A stretch of DNA of 64,000 nt from Muricea muricata (GCA_963855995.1 OY979717.1:12589001-12653000), one strand, 5' to 3'. Positions 41,240 to 51,779 are shown, numbered from the stretch's first letter. The notes: a model not told the origin generated them from the letters alone. A program made the numbers and translations.

Positions 41240-41626
41240 CAGGGTTGGATATAAGAACATTTTTTCAAAAATTTAATTTTCTTATTTCTTATATTAATAT
41301 AAGAACATTTTTTGTAATATAAGAACATTTTCAAAAACCTTGCCATCCAAAATCAAAAACCTACAAGCTGGTTATATTACTCCATTAGGTACAATGGGCT
41401 TTCAAAGTTATAAAGATAGTTATTACTGCAGTATTTACACAACTATTATTTGTATATCTTATTTTAAAGATGATTCTCAAATAGTGGAGATTTACAACCT
41501 TGAAGTAAAATAATTAATCAGAATAATATAAGAAAATATAAGAACATTTTTGCCCCCACAAAAATTTTTCTTATATAATATAAGAACATATAAGAACAAC
41601 TAATATAAGAACATTTGCCAACCCTG
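41240..41626. mobile_element. hAT-type MITE full of ATATAAGAACA repeats
   Basis: A 387-bp element with ends CAGGGTTGG/CCAACCCTG, flanked by an exact 8-bp duplication GTAGAAAA (41232-41239 and 41627-41634). That fits hAT. At least eight copies of ATATAAGAACATTT lie inside, in subterminal positions, as expected for transposase-binding repeats. Confidence 0.9.
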
Positions 41627-41689
41627 GTAGAAAAGTAAACTTGAAAAGTGCTTACCTTACATGCTTGTGGCAATTGTTTGACACTAGTT

Positions 41690-42060
41690 AGCATTTAACA
41701 GTATACAAATGATGAATGTTTATGAGTGCGATGGTAAGAACATTTTCATGAGGTGAAAGATTGATTGTTCCATTTAACGATAGCCAAGTTGAATGGAGCA
41801 ATCAATCTTTCACCGAATGAAAATACTCTTACTATTGCATGAATAAAAACATTCATTATTTGTTTTATATAATACCACATTACCACACTATTGTTTTGGA
41901 ATTGTGAGAGTGCAATGGAAAAAACTATTGCACTCCTAGGAGTGCAATGGAACGTTTTCTATTGCACTCTTGGAAAATAAAACTTTTCATTTAATATCAC
42001 GTGACCATGATCAACCAATTAAACGGCCAGATTGTAATGAGGTACTGGCATTATATAATA
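41690..42060. repeat. Dispersed palindromic repeat, second copy
   Basis: Opposite-strand copy of 16130-16500, sharing ATTGCACTCCTAGGAGTGCAAT, GTGATATTAAAT-type sequence and the ATCAATCTTTCACC segment. Identity is high over the palindromic part. Confidence 0.8.
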
Positions 42061-43304
42061 CTTTCTATTTATACATTTCCTATAGTTGCTAACCATAGTA
42101 AGGAACAGTAAACAAAAACATTTTGCCCACTAACAATTAACAGACTATGACTTTTGTCCTTGACTTTTAGTCTTGAATCGACAATTACAATTGAACAAAT
42201 ACATAGAAGAACAAGAAAGACATTTTTGAGTAAAAACTGTGGAACTGGTCTGTGATGGGGTGGGAGAGGGGATTGAAGCAATTCCAAGAACAAGCTTAAG
42301 GCCATTGTAGGAGGATAAAATTCATTTTATTGTCAACAGCCCTTAATAGCAGTATTCTATTTCTAGAGGATAGCTTATACTACCTTTGTGCCTTTGTGGG
42401 GGAAATTGCTCATTTCGAAGCAAGTGGTTTGCGCACTATTTGTTTCTAAACCACCCAATGCAAGATTACTAAAACAGCTAAAATGCAGCTAAAAATTTGA
42501 TGCCTAAATTGAAAATTTTAAAATTTCTCAGTCTAGTTTAGTTTTCAAAATTTGCTGAGTGCTAATTGTCCACCCTCACGTATACTCCGGTTATAAGGCA
42601 TACCTAAACAGAAACATCAGATTCTGCACAAACAAGGAAGAACACCAAGAACATTGCAACAACAACACTCATGCTGGCAAAAAAACACACAGGAGCAAGA
42701 ACGAGAACAAGGACAGTGAACAGCGACCAGGTTAACAGAATACATTACGCACAACTTATGGCAAGCAGAGACAAACAAGGCAAGCAATGAAATGGGCAAG
42801 CCGCCCAAAAACAGATGTCAAACAACCAAAGCGCCGGCAAGCAGCGGGGATAAACAATTGGCAAGTTGCCAAGTATAGTGCGAGCGAGCATAGCTTTTTT
42901 ACCCGAGTGGCGGCTTTAGAATGGCAATAATTCTGCTCAAGCTTTTCCAGGGGCATCCCGAGAAAATTTTCCAGGAAACACCTTAAATGCAATTTCCAAA
43001 GCTCTGAGCCGCATATATTGCTCCAAAGTTTTGCGGTGAAAACAAAAATTTATGTACTTTATCCCACAAATTGCTCAAAAACTCGAGTAGGAATTACCCA
43101 GAAACTGCCATTTCTCTCAAAGTTGGGGGCTGTAGCTTTTCCAGCCCTAGGCCTTGCCTTATATGCCTATAGTTTAAGCGCAAAATTTCACTTATATTGT
43201 AATATATAATGTCTTAGTATATTCTTTTTGTTGTTTTAAGGTACAGTTTAGTGCAAAGGTATATTCGTGATATTTTCGTCACAGATTTTATCAATTACTT
43301 GAAC

Positions 43305-46252
43305 ATGTCTAATGAAGGAAAAAACAGGCAAAAAGTGCATTCCCCTCTACTGAAAGATGTTTTGACCCCACAGTTACTAACAGTTACAACTGCATTTCAA
43401 GAGAGTGGCTATAATATTCGTCTTGTTGGCGGTGTTGTCAGAGACTTGCTTCTTAATGTTCCATCGAAGGATATAGATTTAAGTACAAATGCTACTCCAG
43501 AACAAATGAAAGAGGTATTTGTGAAAAACAGAATCAAATATATTGAGACAGGTTTAGAGCATGGAACATTGACGGCTCATGTGAACAATGTTGACTTTGA
43601 AGTCACAACATTGAGGTATGACACTGAACAAGATGGAAGGTGGGCAAAAGTTGTTTTCACTGATGATTGGAAACTTGATGCAGAAAGACGTGATCTTACA
43701 ATCAATGCTATGAGCATGGATACTGAATGCATGTTGTATGATTATTTCGGTGGAGTGGATGACCTGGAGTGTCGTCGAGTGAGATTTGTAGGTGATTCAC
43801 GGCAAAGAATCAAAGAAGATTACCTTCGGATCTTGCGTTATTTTCGTTTCTATGGTCGTATAGCAAGGGATGAAGATAATCATGATCAAGACGTTCTAGA
43901 GGTGATTAAAGAAACAGCACAAGGCTTAGAAAGAATAGCAGTTGAAAGAATATGGATGGAACTGTCAAAAATATTGCTTGGAAACTTTGCTCCTTCGCTA
44001 ATTAAACATATATACGAGCTTGGTGTGGCTGACCATATAGGTACAGTATACTTCATTCAATCCATAAACGTGTAGCTAGTTACATCATTTTCAAAATAAG
44101 ACTTTCGGTTCCTTATCTGTGTTAAAAATTTGGCGTTCAATAACATTTCCATGCAGAAAATTAAAAGCACTTTTTCTGCAATATACGGGCCGAACAACAC
44201 ATGCATTAATCAATGACTGTCAAGTCCATATATGTTCTGTAAGTGGGTATTTGCTACAATCTTATTTATGCTAAAGTTGGGCGGTATGCTGTATGGTATT
44301 CTTAGTTATTCACGGTATTAAGTTGATATCGGTGTGGTATTAATATTGACGCTATACCGGTAAGTCATTAGTTTATATTTAGAATCGTTTAAGTAAGTTA
44401 ACATTACTTGGTTTCAACTCTGCATGATTTGGACCAGTAAAACAATAGATTAAAAAAACGGTTGTTAAAAATATGGATTGTCATTTAACTTCTTGGTTAT
44501 TGGGTGTGAACTGCATTTATTCCAGGTCACACATTTCCTAAATATCAGAATGTTGTGATATGTTAAGTATCCTAACAGTATGCAAATTTCAATACTGCCC
44601 AAGCTGAGAGCAAAGTCAGATTGTGAAGCACCATGCACACAACTATCGATGCGTGTAATGTACGGGACGTGCACGCACTCGATGCGTGTAATGTACGGGA
44701 CGTGCACGCACTCGATGCGTGTAATGTACGGGACGTGCACGCACTCGATGCGTGTAATGTACGGGACGTGCACGCACTCGATGCGTGTAATGTACGGGAC
44801 GTGCACCCACTCGATGCGTTACCCGCACTTGTCTATGACTGGCTACGCCCATCTGCTCTTGTCTTGAACACACTCATGTTTGTTTGCATGAGCTCTGAGC
44901 CAGGACAACTGTCGTAAAAGAGTTTCAACGGCGTAGCAAGAACATTCTCGTAGGGGAGGGGGATGCTTCTCCACAGGTGTTTGGATTTACCGACCACATT
45001 ACTCGTGTTAAAAAATGACCGAGGATCACTATCCTGCATGTTTCCCGCCAAGTCTGGGCAAGGATGATCTACCGACTAGGTTGGTAAAAGTAAGGAGGAG
45101 GTGGTGGTATTTTCCGATCGGTATGCCCTAAGTCAGTTTTGAGCTAATTACCTAGCTCACCCAATTATGCTCAGGGCAGTAAATGAGTCAGTTTCTTGAG
45201 GAAACCTACGCTAGTGTAAGATTTGCCCTAGCTCATTTGCAAAACTGGAAGCAAACATGAATAACTGCGGATTAAATTTTAAAACACATAATCATGGGGG
45301 TATTGCGAGAACACAAACTGGATTCAGTCGGAAACCTACAATCATGGAATAATTCTTTTGGGACAGTCATGGAAATTTATGCGTCATAAAAAATATGTGA
45401 CTTAACTACAAACTCTGATCGCGCATTGCTTTAAATTTTACCCTTCCCCCCCCCATTACCCCCACCGACCAATGTTGGTCCTGTACAGTGTTTTTTTTGG
45501 CCTGAAACAATATAGATACATTTGTGTATGTGATGTCGTTCCCCCAGAGCCAACATTGGCAGGTGGGGGAGGGGTGAAAATATAGCGATATTTTTAACGT
45601 GAATTTCTACTTCTCATGTAGAACATCTATGTTCTAGTTTGTTCCAAACTAATTATTCCATGATTGTAACTATGGTCATGCAAGGAACTCCCCCATGCAA
45701 CTGTATTTTGTTACCTCCAACCGTTTCTCCTATTTTATAGGCCTTCCACACGTAAGCGCTGCGAAACTTGAAATGTTTGAAACAGTTTGGCGTGGAATGA
45801 AAAATTATACACCTCAAGCAGTAACATTATTAGTATCACTAGTTGATGACGTCGAAAGCGTTGAGTTGCTGGCGAAGAAGTTAAAACTATCCAATGCTGA
45901 AAAACAAATTGGTAGGTTTATTGCGAGTCATAGAGACCTACCCGACCATACGGATTTTCCACTTAAATCTTATCAAGATATTCTGGTCTCTGGCCCGGCA
46001 AAGTATACTGAACAGCTTCGTCGTCATGTTATCGAGCTCGTATACTATAAAGGTAACATTGATCTTGTACAAGACATTAAAGAATGGCAAGTACCGGCAT
46101 TCCCGGTCAATGGGAATGATTTAAAACAGTACGATATTAAACCAGGACCAAACTTTGGTAAAATACTAAACCGTCTTAAAAATGCGTGGAAAGAAAGTTA
46201 TTATACGTTGTCAAGGAAAGAACTTCTTGACAAAGTTGAAGGGTTTTTGTAA
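43305..46252 (+). CDS. TRNT1: CCA tRNA nucleotidyltransferase 1
   Basis: TRNT1 adds and repairs the 3' CCA of nuclear and mitochondrial tRNAs. The main exon runs to 44040 (donor GGTACAG); exon 2 is 45741-46252. From the ATG at 43305 (MSNEGKNRQ) they give 415 residues. Motifs: RLVGGVVRDLLL (class II nucleotidyltransferase), DIDLSTNATP (metal-binding Asp pair), ERRDLTINAMS and EDYLRILRYFRFYGR. Exon 2 begins GLPHVSA and ends KELLDKVEGFL. The frame stays open upstream of 43305 to a good acceptor at 43239-43240 (YSLVQRYIRDIF). An unseen 5' exon probably supplies a mitochondrial presequence, with 43305 as a cytosolic or internal start. Intron 1 carries a 33-bp minisatellite. The next gene upstream, MOB4, is divergent. 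Confidence 0.94.
44648..44812. repeat. 33-bp minisatellite, five units
   Basis: Five near-identical 33-bp units beginning GATGCGTGTAATGTACGGGA, each with an ACGTGCACGCA core. Because 33 is a multiple of three, all frames stay open and repetitive. It lies in the TRNT1 intron. GC- and CpG-rich compared with its surroundings. Confidence 0.97.
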
Positions 46253-46491
46253 AACTGGCTATGTTTATGAGATACAATGAGATACACTGATTATTAATGA
46301 AGTAATGTACATTTACATTACATTTTAAATAAATGTCGAGCAATTATTTACATGTGAAAGAATATGGATGTTGAGGGTAAACTGTTGTTACATAATATAC
46401 ATATATGATTTATTATATTAATGATTTTGATAGCTGGTTTGTAACTTGCAGGCATCAGTCATGTCATATTTGTTTCTATTACATTACCGAT

Positions 46492-46938
46492 GCAAATTTC
46501 GATTCCGTAGACGGTCGGACACCTCCGAGATGGTCGAGCACCTCATTGATCTCGTTTCTAAGCCTAAGACTAAGTATCTGATGAAACTTAGATTTTGCTT
46601 TTTAAAATCTTCAATAATTGTAAATAATCCCTGACCCCCACCTTAAGCCTAACCATAACCCAAATCGTAAAAATTTGAAGTAGAAAAAAAAAGTTTGACG
46701 TAGTTAAAGTAATTGACTCGCAGCCGGGATTCGGACCCCCGCCTGTCCTACTAGGGATCATACGCCAAGATACGCCAAGACGACTGAGCTAACAACGAGC
46801 TTGCTGAAAACCGTCGAAACAATATGTATTTATAAATAATACAACTTCGTCTAAATTAGCCCGAGCAGTCTGGGGCGAGATCAATGAGGTGCTCGACCAT
46901 CTCGGAGGTGTCCGACCGTCTACGGAATCGAAATAAGC
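46492..46938. mobile_element. Mutator-type MITE with tRNA-like core (copy 2)
   Basis: A 447-bp element with an exact 9-bp duplication ATTACCGAT (46483-46491 and 46939-46947). The 63-bp TIRs are nearly perfect (GCAAATTTCGATTCCGTAGA... on the left; two mismatches). The centre, minus strand about 46800-46716, has a box A-like TTAGCTCAGTCGTC and box B-like GGTCCGAATCC. A 10-bp unit TACGCCAAGA is duplicated between them. Confidence 0.88.
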
Positions 46939-48085
46939 ATTACCGATACTCTGATTTTTTTTCGTTTTGGCTATGTTTAAGAATTAATTATGGGCTAGAG
47001 AAGAACCCCCTTCTACAATCAGTTTTGGCCGGTCAATTCTTGCCCTCGTCACAAACCCCATAGATTTTTGTTTAGGGTAAAAATTATTATAAATATATAG
47101 GCTAGATCAAATCCAAGTTATTCGAAACCATTCGCGAGGTTTTGTTTGGATTTCATCGAATAGTATTTAATCATACTCTGTCGAGGAAGATCGTGAAGTT
47201 GCTTTTGAGCGTATAATTACATTTTTAATTGTGTAAGAATTTATTTTTGAATAAATCCAATTGAGTCTTTTGCAATATCACAAATAACAAAAATGGATAA
47301 GATCACACCTTGAGCATACAGTAGGTTTCTGGGGCTATGAATTTTAATATCCCATAAGTAAAACATTTGAAAAATAAATGTGTGTTGAAATCAGCCTTAT
47401 CTTATACTCGGAGTAGACCTTGTAAATTCTGATCATACATACATTTCCAAATTTAGTGAACCAGCTTTACGCGTTCAATATATATCATTGAACAAAACAG
47501 ATCACTATTTAAATGGATCTAGTGTCGAAGAACACCATTATTGCTAAGGCACTATAGAGACGATAAGTAGTAATGGAAAATTAATGTTGTTCGCTGATTG
47601 AATAAATGATCGGGCAAATTATATTTTGGTCTTTAAGATAAAACTTGTACAGCACGGTAATACCAGCAGTTTATATAGAGATGCGTGTGCGCATCGCAAT
47701 AGTGCCTACCTAGTTGCAACTCTACCACAACCAGTGCAACAGCGGAGCATGCCGTATATATATACAAATTGGTGATACTATAGTTTTGATGGTCTGATTC
47801 GAAGATACAGGGTTTTAGCACTTATGGTCTAGGGGCCGCTTCTACTCTCCCCTATAATTCGAGCCAGAGGTGGTGGAGTTATGATACAGACGGTTGAAGG
47901 CAGCCAATTCGATGTCGTTGTCGAAAGGCAACCGCATTTGGTTGGTCGTCGAAGCCAATTGTGCGAAGCCATCCGCGTGCCATCCGTGTGCGAACTTTTA
48001 TTCCAATACCTGGTCCTTTTCACTATCGTACTTCATCCTCTCTTTTATAGCATGCCTAGGGTAATCCTTCGAATGTAGGAGTTAA

Positions 48086-48233
48086 GCCGGTTTTCCACTA
48101 GCGAATTTTTTCGCGCGAAGCGACTTTTCTCTTTTGTCTAAGCTCAATTAGTTCTGCATGGTTGCAGCTGAAAGCTCAAGAACAAAGAGAAAAAGTCGCT
48201 TCGCGCAAAAAAATTCGCTAGTGGAAAACCGGC
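48086..48233. mobile_element. 148-bp foldback with possible TTAA target
   Basis: Ends GCCGGTTTTCCACTAGCGAA, with arms of about 50 bp around a short loop. Flanked by TTAA on the left (48082-48085) and TTCA on the right. This is consistent with a piggyBac-type TTAA target with one later change. Confidence 0.75.
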
Positions 48234-48298
48234 TTCAGGGTTGCGATTAGGCTTAGTGTTAGGCTTAGGCTTAGGGTTAGGGTCAAACCCTTATGGTT

Positions 48299-48875
48299 CA
48301 TATGCAGTTACCGTATGTATTCCATATATGGAAACGATATACTTAATATGCAAGAGCATATACACGACGCTGAACAACATATACACGACGCTGAACAGCA
48401 CATACTTGACACAACACAAGGTTTCAAATATAATAGGTTACGTAAGCAGTATGAATATAGTTTTTAACGGTAAGCTTTCGATTCGCCGCATTAGCTCAGT
48501 GCTCTAGGCCATGCGCTTTGGCCCTGTTTGTTTCGGGTTTGAGCTAGCCCGGTTACGCGCTTTTCTTTTATACTTTTTTTTTCTTCTTAATTTTTTGAAT
48601 TTTTCTCAATTTTAAAAGGGTTATTCTCACTCACTGGAACTGTATCTACTTCACCAAGTTTAGCTAAAGCACGAGCCCGAAGGGCGAGTAAGCCTGATTC
48701 TCCCTCTCCACCCGGCATGTAACGCATCCCTAGATGTATGCGCCATATGGTATTTTCGAGCGTTATGTATATGCTGTTCAGTGTTCAGCGTCATGTATGT
48801 GTTGTTCAGCGTCGTGTATATGCTCTTGCATATTGTGCAATCACCTTATATGGAATACGTACTATAAGTTCCTAT
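48299..48875. mobile_element. Mutator-type MITE with tRNA-like core (copy 3)
   Basis: A 577-bp element with an exact 9-bp duplication CTTATGGTT (48290-48298 and 48876-48884). Subterminal inverted regions share AATATGCAAGAGCATATACA and repeated ACGACGCTGAACA units. The core (48484-48692) is homologous to that of copy 1, although the terminal repeats of the two elements are unrelated. Confidence 0.82.
48484..48692 (+). repeat. tRNA-derived SINE-like core, second copy
   Basis: CGCCGCATTAGCTCAGTG (box A-like) and GGGTTTGAGC (box B-like, one change), then TTACGCGC, a T-rich tract and CCCGAAGGGCGAGTAAG. It aligns along its length with the minus strand of 7603-7370. Confidence 0.7.
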
Positions 48876-49983
48876 CTTATGGTTAGGCCGTTAGTTGTCG
48901 AAGCCAAATGTGCGAAGCCATCCGTGTGCGATCTTTTATTACAATACTTGGTCGTTTTCACTTTATACCATCCCTAGGTTAATGCTTCGAAGGTAGCAGA
49001 TTTGCTGGGCAAGGGCAGGAATTGATTCTAGCCACGTTTGTCGAGACATTTGTACTTGACCGCTGGACTACGATGGTTTTGAGGCTCTGGCATAGTGGTT
49101 TAAGTTGTCTAAACGTTATAGCCTATGCTTAATTCTTAAAAGTGACCAAAGACAAAGCGATTTATAGCAAAGGCAGGTACGTATTGATCCCCGACTCAGT
49201 GATTGATTCTGATTGATACACATTGTCTCTACGACTAAACTATGTTAGCTACCACTTAACAACCGGCCCCTGGCAATTTCCTTCAAATTTCCCTCAGCTT
49301 TTAAAAATTTTCTCTACTTTTTTCTCATTTTTTTTCCTAAATTTTTCAAAATTTCCTTTCAAAAGGAAATTTCCTTCAAAATGGAAGCACTGCACTTGAT
49401 TGAAAAAGGCTGTGGCACTGATATCGCAGTAATACTGGATTTCTCACAGCGACTTGTCTCCACTGAACTCTATATAGAGAGTTCACTGGCTTGTCCTTTT
49501 TAATAGGCCAGTTTATTCAAACTTTCAACCTTTTCAAAAACGCTTATTCGATTTAAAATTTCAATATCTCGCTTAATATTTCGTTAAAATCTTTACGTAA
49601 TATATCAAAATTTAAGTTAGCTTTTTCTGAATACAATGCAATTTACTTTATTGTGATAACTGCTCTAGTTACCGATATTTTTTTGAGACACCCGGTATAT
49701 CATGATTGGATCAGACTTGTTAGAAAAACCTTGTAAACGTCTGATAATGCAGTGAAGCTTGTTAAAAGTTGTCAACAACTTGTTTCAAACTTGTTACAAC
49801 AAACTGGAAACAAGCAGTGCGAACACAACTTGTTGACACAAGGTAAAACACTTGGTAAAACAAGAAAATAAATATCTATTCGGTAACTTGTTTTCATGCC
49901 TTTTACTCATGGTCAAATCAGCTAGAAATGCTAAAGTACAAGTGTTGTTCATCTGCATGTAAATTTCAAATTTGAAATTAACG

Positions 49984-51378
49984 TCAATTTTCTGAGGGTG
50001 CTTGAGGGAGTGGTTGGTTCACCAATTCAAGCCATTCGTTTGCTGTCGCTTCTGGATCTTTCATTTTCTGGATCAGGTGCTTTTCTACTTGTACTTTATG
50101 ATCGACAAAGCCTTTATTCCGTTTGGCTAACGCATCAGGGTCTGAAGAGCCTTTGAATCCGGTATGATGATTGGCGTAGCTTTCGCTTTCGTCAGTCAAC
50201 TCATCTTTCCATTCGTAAATATCCGTCGTCTGATGAAACTGATCTGCATAGCTCGAATTGATGGACTTGATCATTGCGAGGCGATCCTTTACAATCTCCT
50301 TTGTGGTATCCTTCGCGAATTTCACCTGATCTTTTGCGTAATCTTTGATCGACTTGACCCAATAGGAGTCTGGAGGTGAAGCATTTGGATCAACAAATGC
50401 CAGTTCCTGAAGTATGGCAAAATGCATGCCAGCAACTATCATGAAGGTGCAGATTCCAGTCTTAGCAAACGCTTTGTTTTTTAGCACGCCGATTAACTCA
50501 ATGACTATTAGGGACTCTTGCGGCCTTAGCATATCCGTCAGCTCCTGTTTGCTTAGCTTTTGGCTGTTTTTGGCGTTCGTGTAGGTATGCTTTACCCAAT
50601 CGATCAGTCCGTTCATCTTACCGTTCACTTGATCGATGGTATTCTGCGTAAGCTGTTGGTTTACAATTTTTTCAATTTCTTTGTAAACTTCGTCAAAATA
50701 ACTCGGGATGCTAGGAGGAAATATTTCATCAAAAATCATGGCGGCAATCTTTCCTAAGAACGTCTTCAACAGACCAGTGGCTAGCTTTTTGGCAATACTT
50801 CCTAAAACAGACTCACCAGCGTCAGCACTTAGCTTTACGGCAACTACGACAGGGTCGAGTCTGGATGTCTGAGTCGAAGGAATCGGTGGTTCAGTGTGAG
50901 AAAAGGCGTCATGGCAGCCTGTATCGGATCTGAGCTGTTTAGTTTTAACATGATAACCGAGAATACAGTAGAAAAACTCGCTGAGGTTGGTTCGACGATT
51001 GAAAACAGGCGTGTACTTTGGAATTTGATTGAATGGCTTCTCTAGGTAAGTGAATCTCTCTGATATAACAGTTTCGTCCTTTAGCGATAAAGCGTCCTTC
51101 ATGATTTTCATAAAGCATGCTATTCCTTCGTCGTATTGCTTCTTCTGGTCTTGGCTGAGCTGGGATATTTCGTATTCAACCGTTTCTTCGGTGGCAAGTA
51201 TTGGTTGAGGGAGTTTCGATTCCAGGGCAAGGGAAACGATCGTGTGAGCGGGTGAATCTCTTAAAGGATTGGCCTTGCCTCGAAAGCCAATTTGCAGGAT
51301 CTTCTCTTCTACGTATTGAATGGCTTTCTTTGGATCAGAGAGAAGGTTTTGATTCAATTCTGTAAGGATGAATGCCAT
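49984..51378 (-). CDS. Intronless protein with Cry/jellyfish-toxin domain I-like helical core (putative pore-former)
   Basis: A 464-codon single open frame in repeat-rich DNA. No signal peptide at the chosen ATG (MAFILTELNQNLL). Residues 1-175 are mixed and unrecognised. Residues about 185-220 are a hydrophobic, Gly/Ala-rich helical run ending in Pro-Pro. Residues 226-262 form an amphipathic helix with FDEVYKEIEKIVNQQL. A second hydrophobic helix pair lies at 286-330, with GMHFAILQELAF. The spacing and the last motif recall the helix bundle (domain I, Endotoxin_N) of bacterial Cry proteins and the related fold proposed for cnidarian jellyfish toxins. No beta-rich domains II/III follow; the last 80 residues are charged and lack clear structure. 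The relation is inferred from pattern, not from a search, and function is unproven. Confidence 0.55.
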   Translation of the reverse strand: MAFILTELNQNLLSDPKKAIQYVEEKILQIGFRGKANPLRDSPAHTIVSLALESKLPQPILATEETVEYEISQLSQDQKKQYDEGIACFMKIMKDALSLKDETVISERFTYLEKPFNQIPKYTPVFNRRTNLSEFFYCILGYHVKTKQLRSDTGCHDAFSHTEPPIPSTQTSRLDPVVVAVKLSADAGESVLGSIAKKLATGLLKTFLGKIAAMIFDEIFPPSIPSYFDEVYKEIEKIVNQQLTQNTIDQVNGKMNGLIDWVKHTYTNAKNSQKLSKQELTDMLRPQESLIVIELIGVLKNKAFAKTGICTFMIVAGMHFAILQELAFVDPNASPPDSYWVKSIKDYAKDQVKFAKDTTKEIVKDRLAMIKSINSSYADQFHQTTDIYEWKDELTDESESYANHHTGFKGSSDPDALAKRNKGFVDHKVQVEKHLIQKMKDPEATANEWLELVNQPLPQAPSEN

Positions 51379-51381
51379 GGT

Positions 51382-51675
51382 TCAAACGTGTACACTGATA
51401 AAACGATAAATTTGTTTGCTTTGTAATCCATCGGTACAGGTGCATATATAACGTGCCCCTATGCATGGTGCAAAATCTTTTTGCACAAAGATGATTTTGT
51501 TTTCTGTTCCCTCAAGCACTAGTTGCCACAGAATCCTGGCGACTTTGACGTCACCTGAAACATCGAGAAAAACGGTCTTTGAAAAAGCCAATTTCCGTTT
51601 AGGCAAAAACATGTTGATGGCAGTTAGGACCTCGATGCTTTGGAACAGCGGAACAGGACAGCGGTATCGCACCAT
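51382..51675 (-). CDS. 97-codon ORF in frame and directly upstream of the pore-former-like ORF
   Basis: The ORF opens MVRYRCPVPLFQSIEVLTAI. It ends at a TGA (51382-51384) that is in the same frame as the ATG at 51378, with a single codon between. It has KTVFLDVSGDVKVARI and CIGARYICTCTDG and no signal peptide. I recognise no family. Possibilities: the former N-terminus of one longer protein interrupted by a nonsense codon, a separate small upstream ORF, or chance. I do not favour recoding without a selenocysteine element. Confidence 0.4.
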   Translation of the reverse strand: MVRYRCPVPLFQSIEVLTAINMFLPKRKLAFSKTVFLDVSGDVKVARILWQLVLEGTENKIIFVQKDFAPCIGARYICTCTDGLQSKQIYRFISVHV

Positions 51676-51779
51676 TCGGTATTAATTTCACAAATGGCTC
51701 CATATTTAATGTTCATACTTGTGTCAAAGTCTACACATTTTGTCAGTTTAGTGCTTTCTTCACAAGAACTAAATTATTT

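Larger units (their letters stand above)
40790..43240. other. Divergent MOB4-TRNT1 intergenic region
   Basis: Likely contains both promoters. It holds a hAT-type MITE (41240-41626) and the dispersed palindromic repeat at about 41690-42060. Short open frames at 42069-42992 look non-coding. An upstream TRNT1 exon may lie here; I could not place it. Confidence 0.5.
46960..49270. repeat. Repeat unit R1 of a multi-kilobase dispersed repeat
   Basis: Starts with TTCGTTTTGGCTATGTTTAA and includes AATAAATCCAATTGAGTCTT, GAACAAAACAGATCACTATTT, the CGAAGCCATCCG segment and CAAGGGCAGGAATTGATTCT. The order matches R2 (51780-53840) and part of R3 (from about 53990). It is interrupted by two MITE-type elements. 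No ORF of note. Confidence 0.75.
46253..49983. other. Intergenic repeat mosaic downstream of TRNT1
   Basis: No gene seen. It contains a MITE at 46492-46938, repeat copy R1 (about 46960-49270), a foldback at 48086-48233 and another MITE at 48299-48875. A short telomere-like TTAGGC/TTAGGG run lies at 48247-48282, and a mariner-like end (GAGACACCCGGTA) near 49684. Confidence 0.6.

Noticed and set aside
42617-42992. Overlapping minus ORFs upstream of TRNT1
   Set aside because: Cys/Leu-rich low-complexity translations with no splice context; likely chance.
44465-44917. ORFs with repeated MRVMYGTCTHS-type peptides on both strands
   Set aside because: By-product of a 33-bp minisatellite, whose unit length keeps frames open; both strands are equally open.
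48241-48285. Interstitial telomere
   Set aside because: Only a few TTAGGC/TTAGGG units; too short to support a telomere fusion.
51382-51384. Selenocysteine readthrough at the TGA
   Set aside because: No SECIS-like element identified and no selenoprotein family match; a nonsense codon or a true start at 51378 is simpler.
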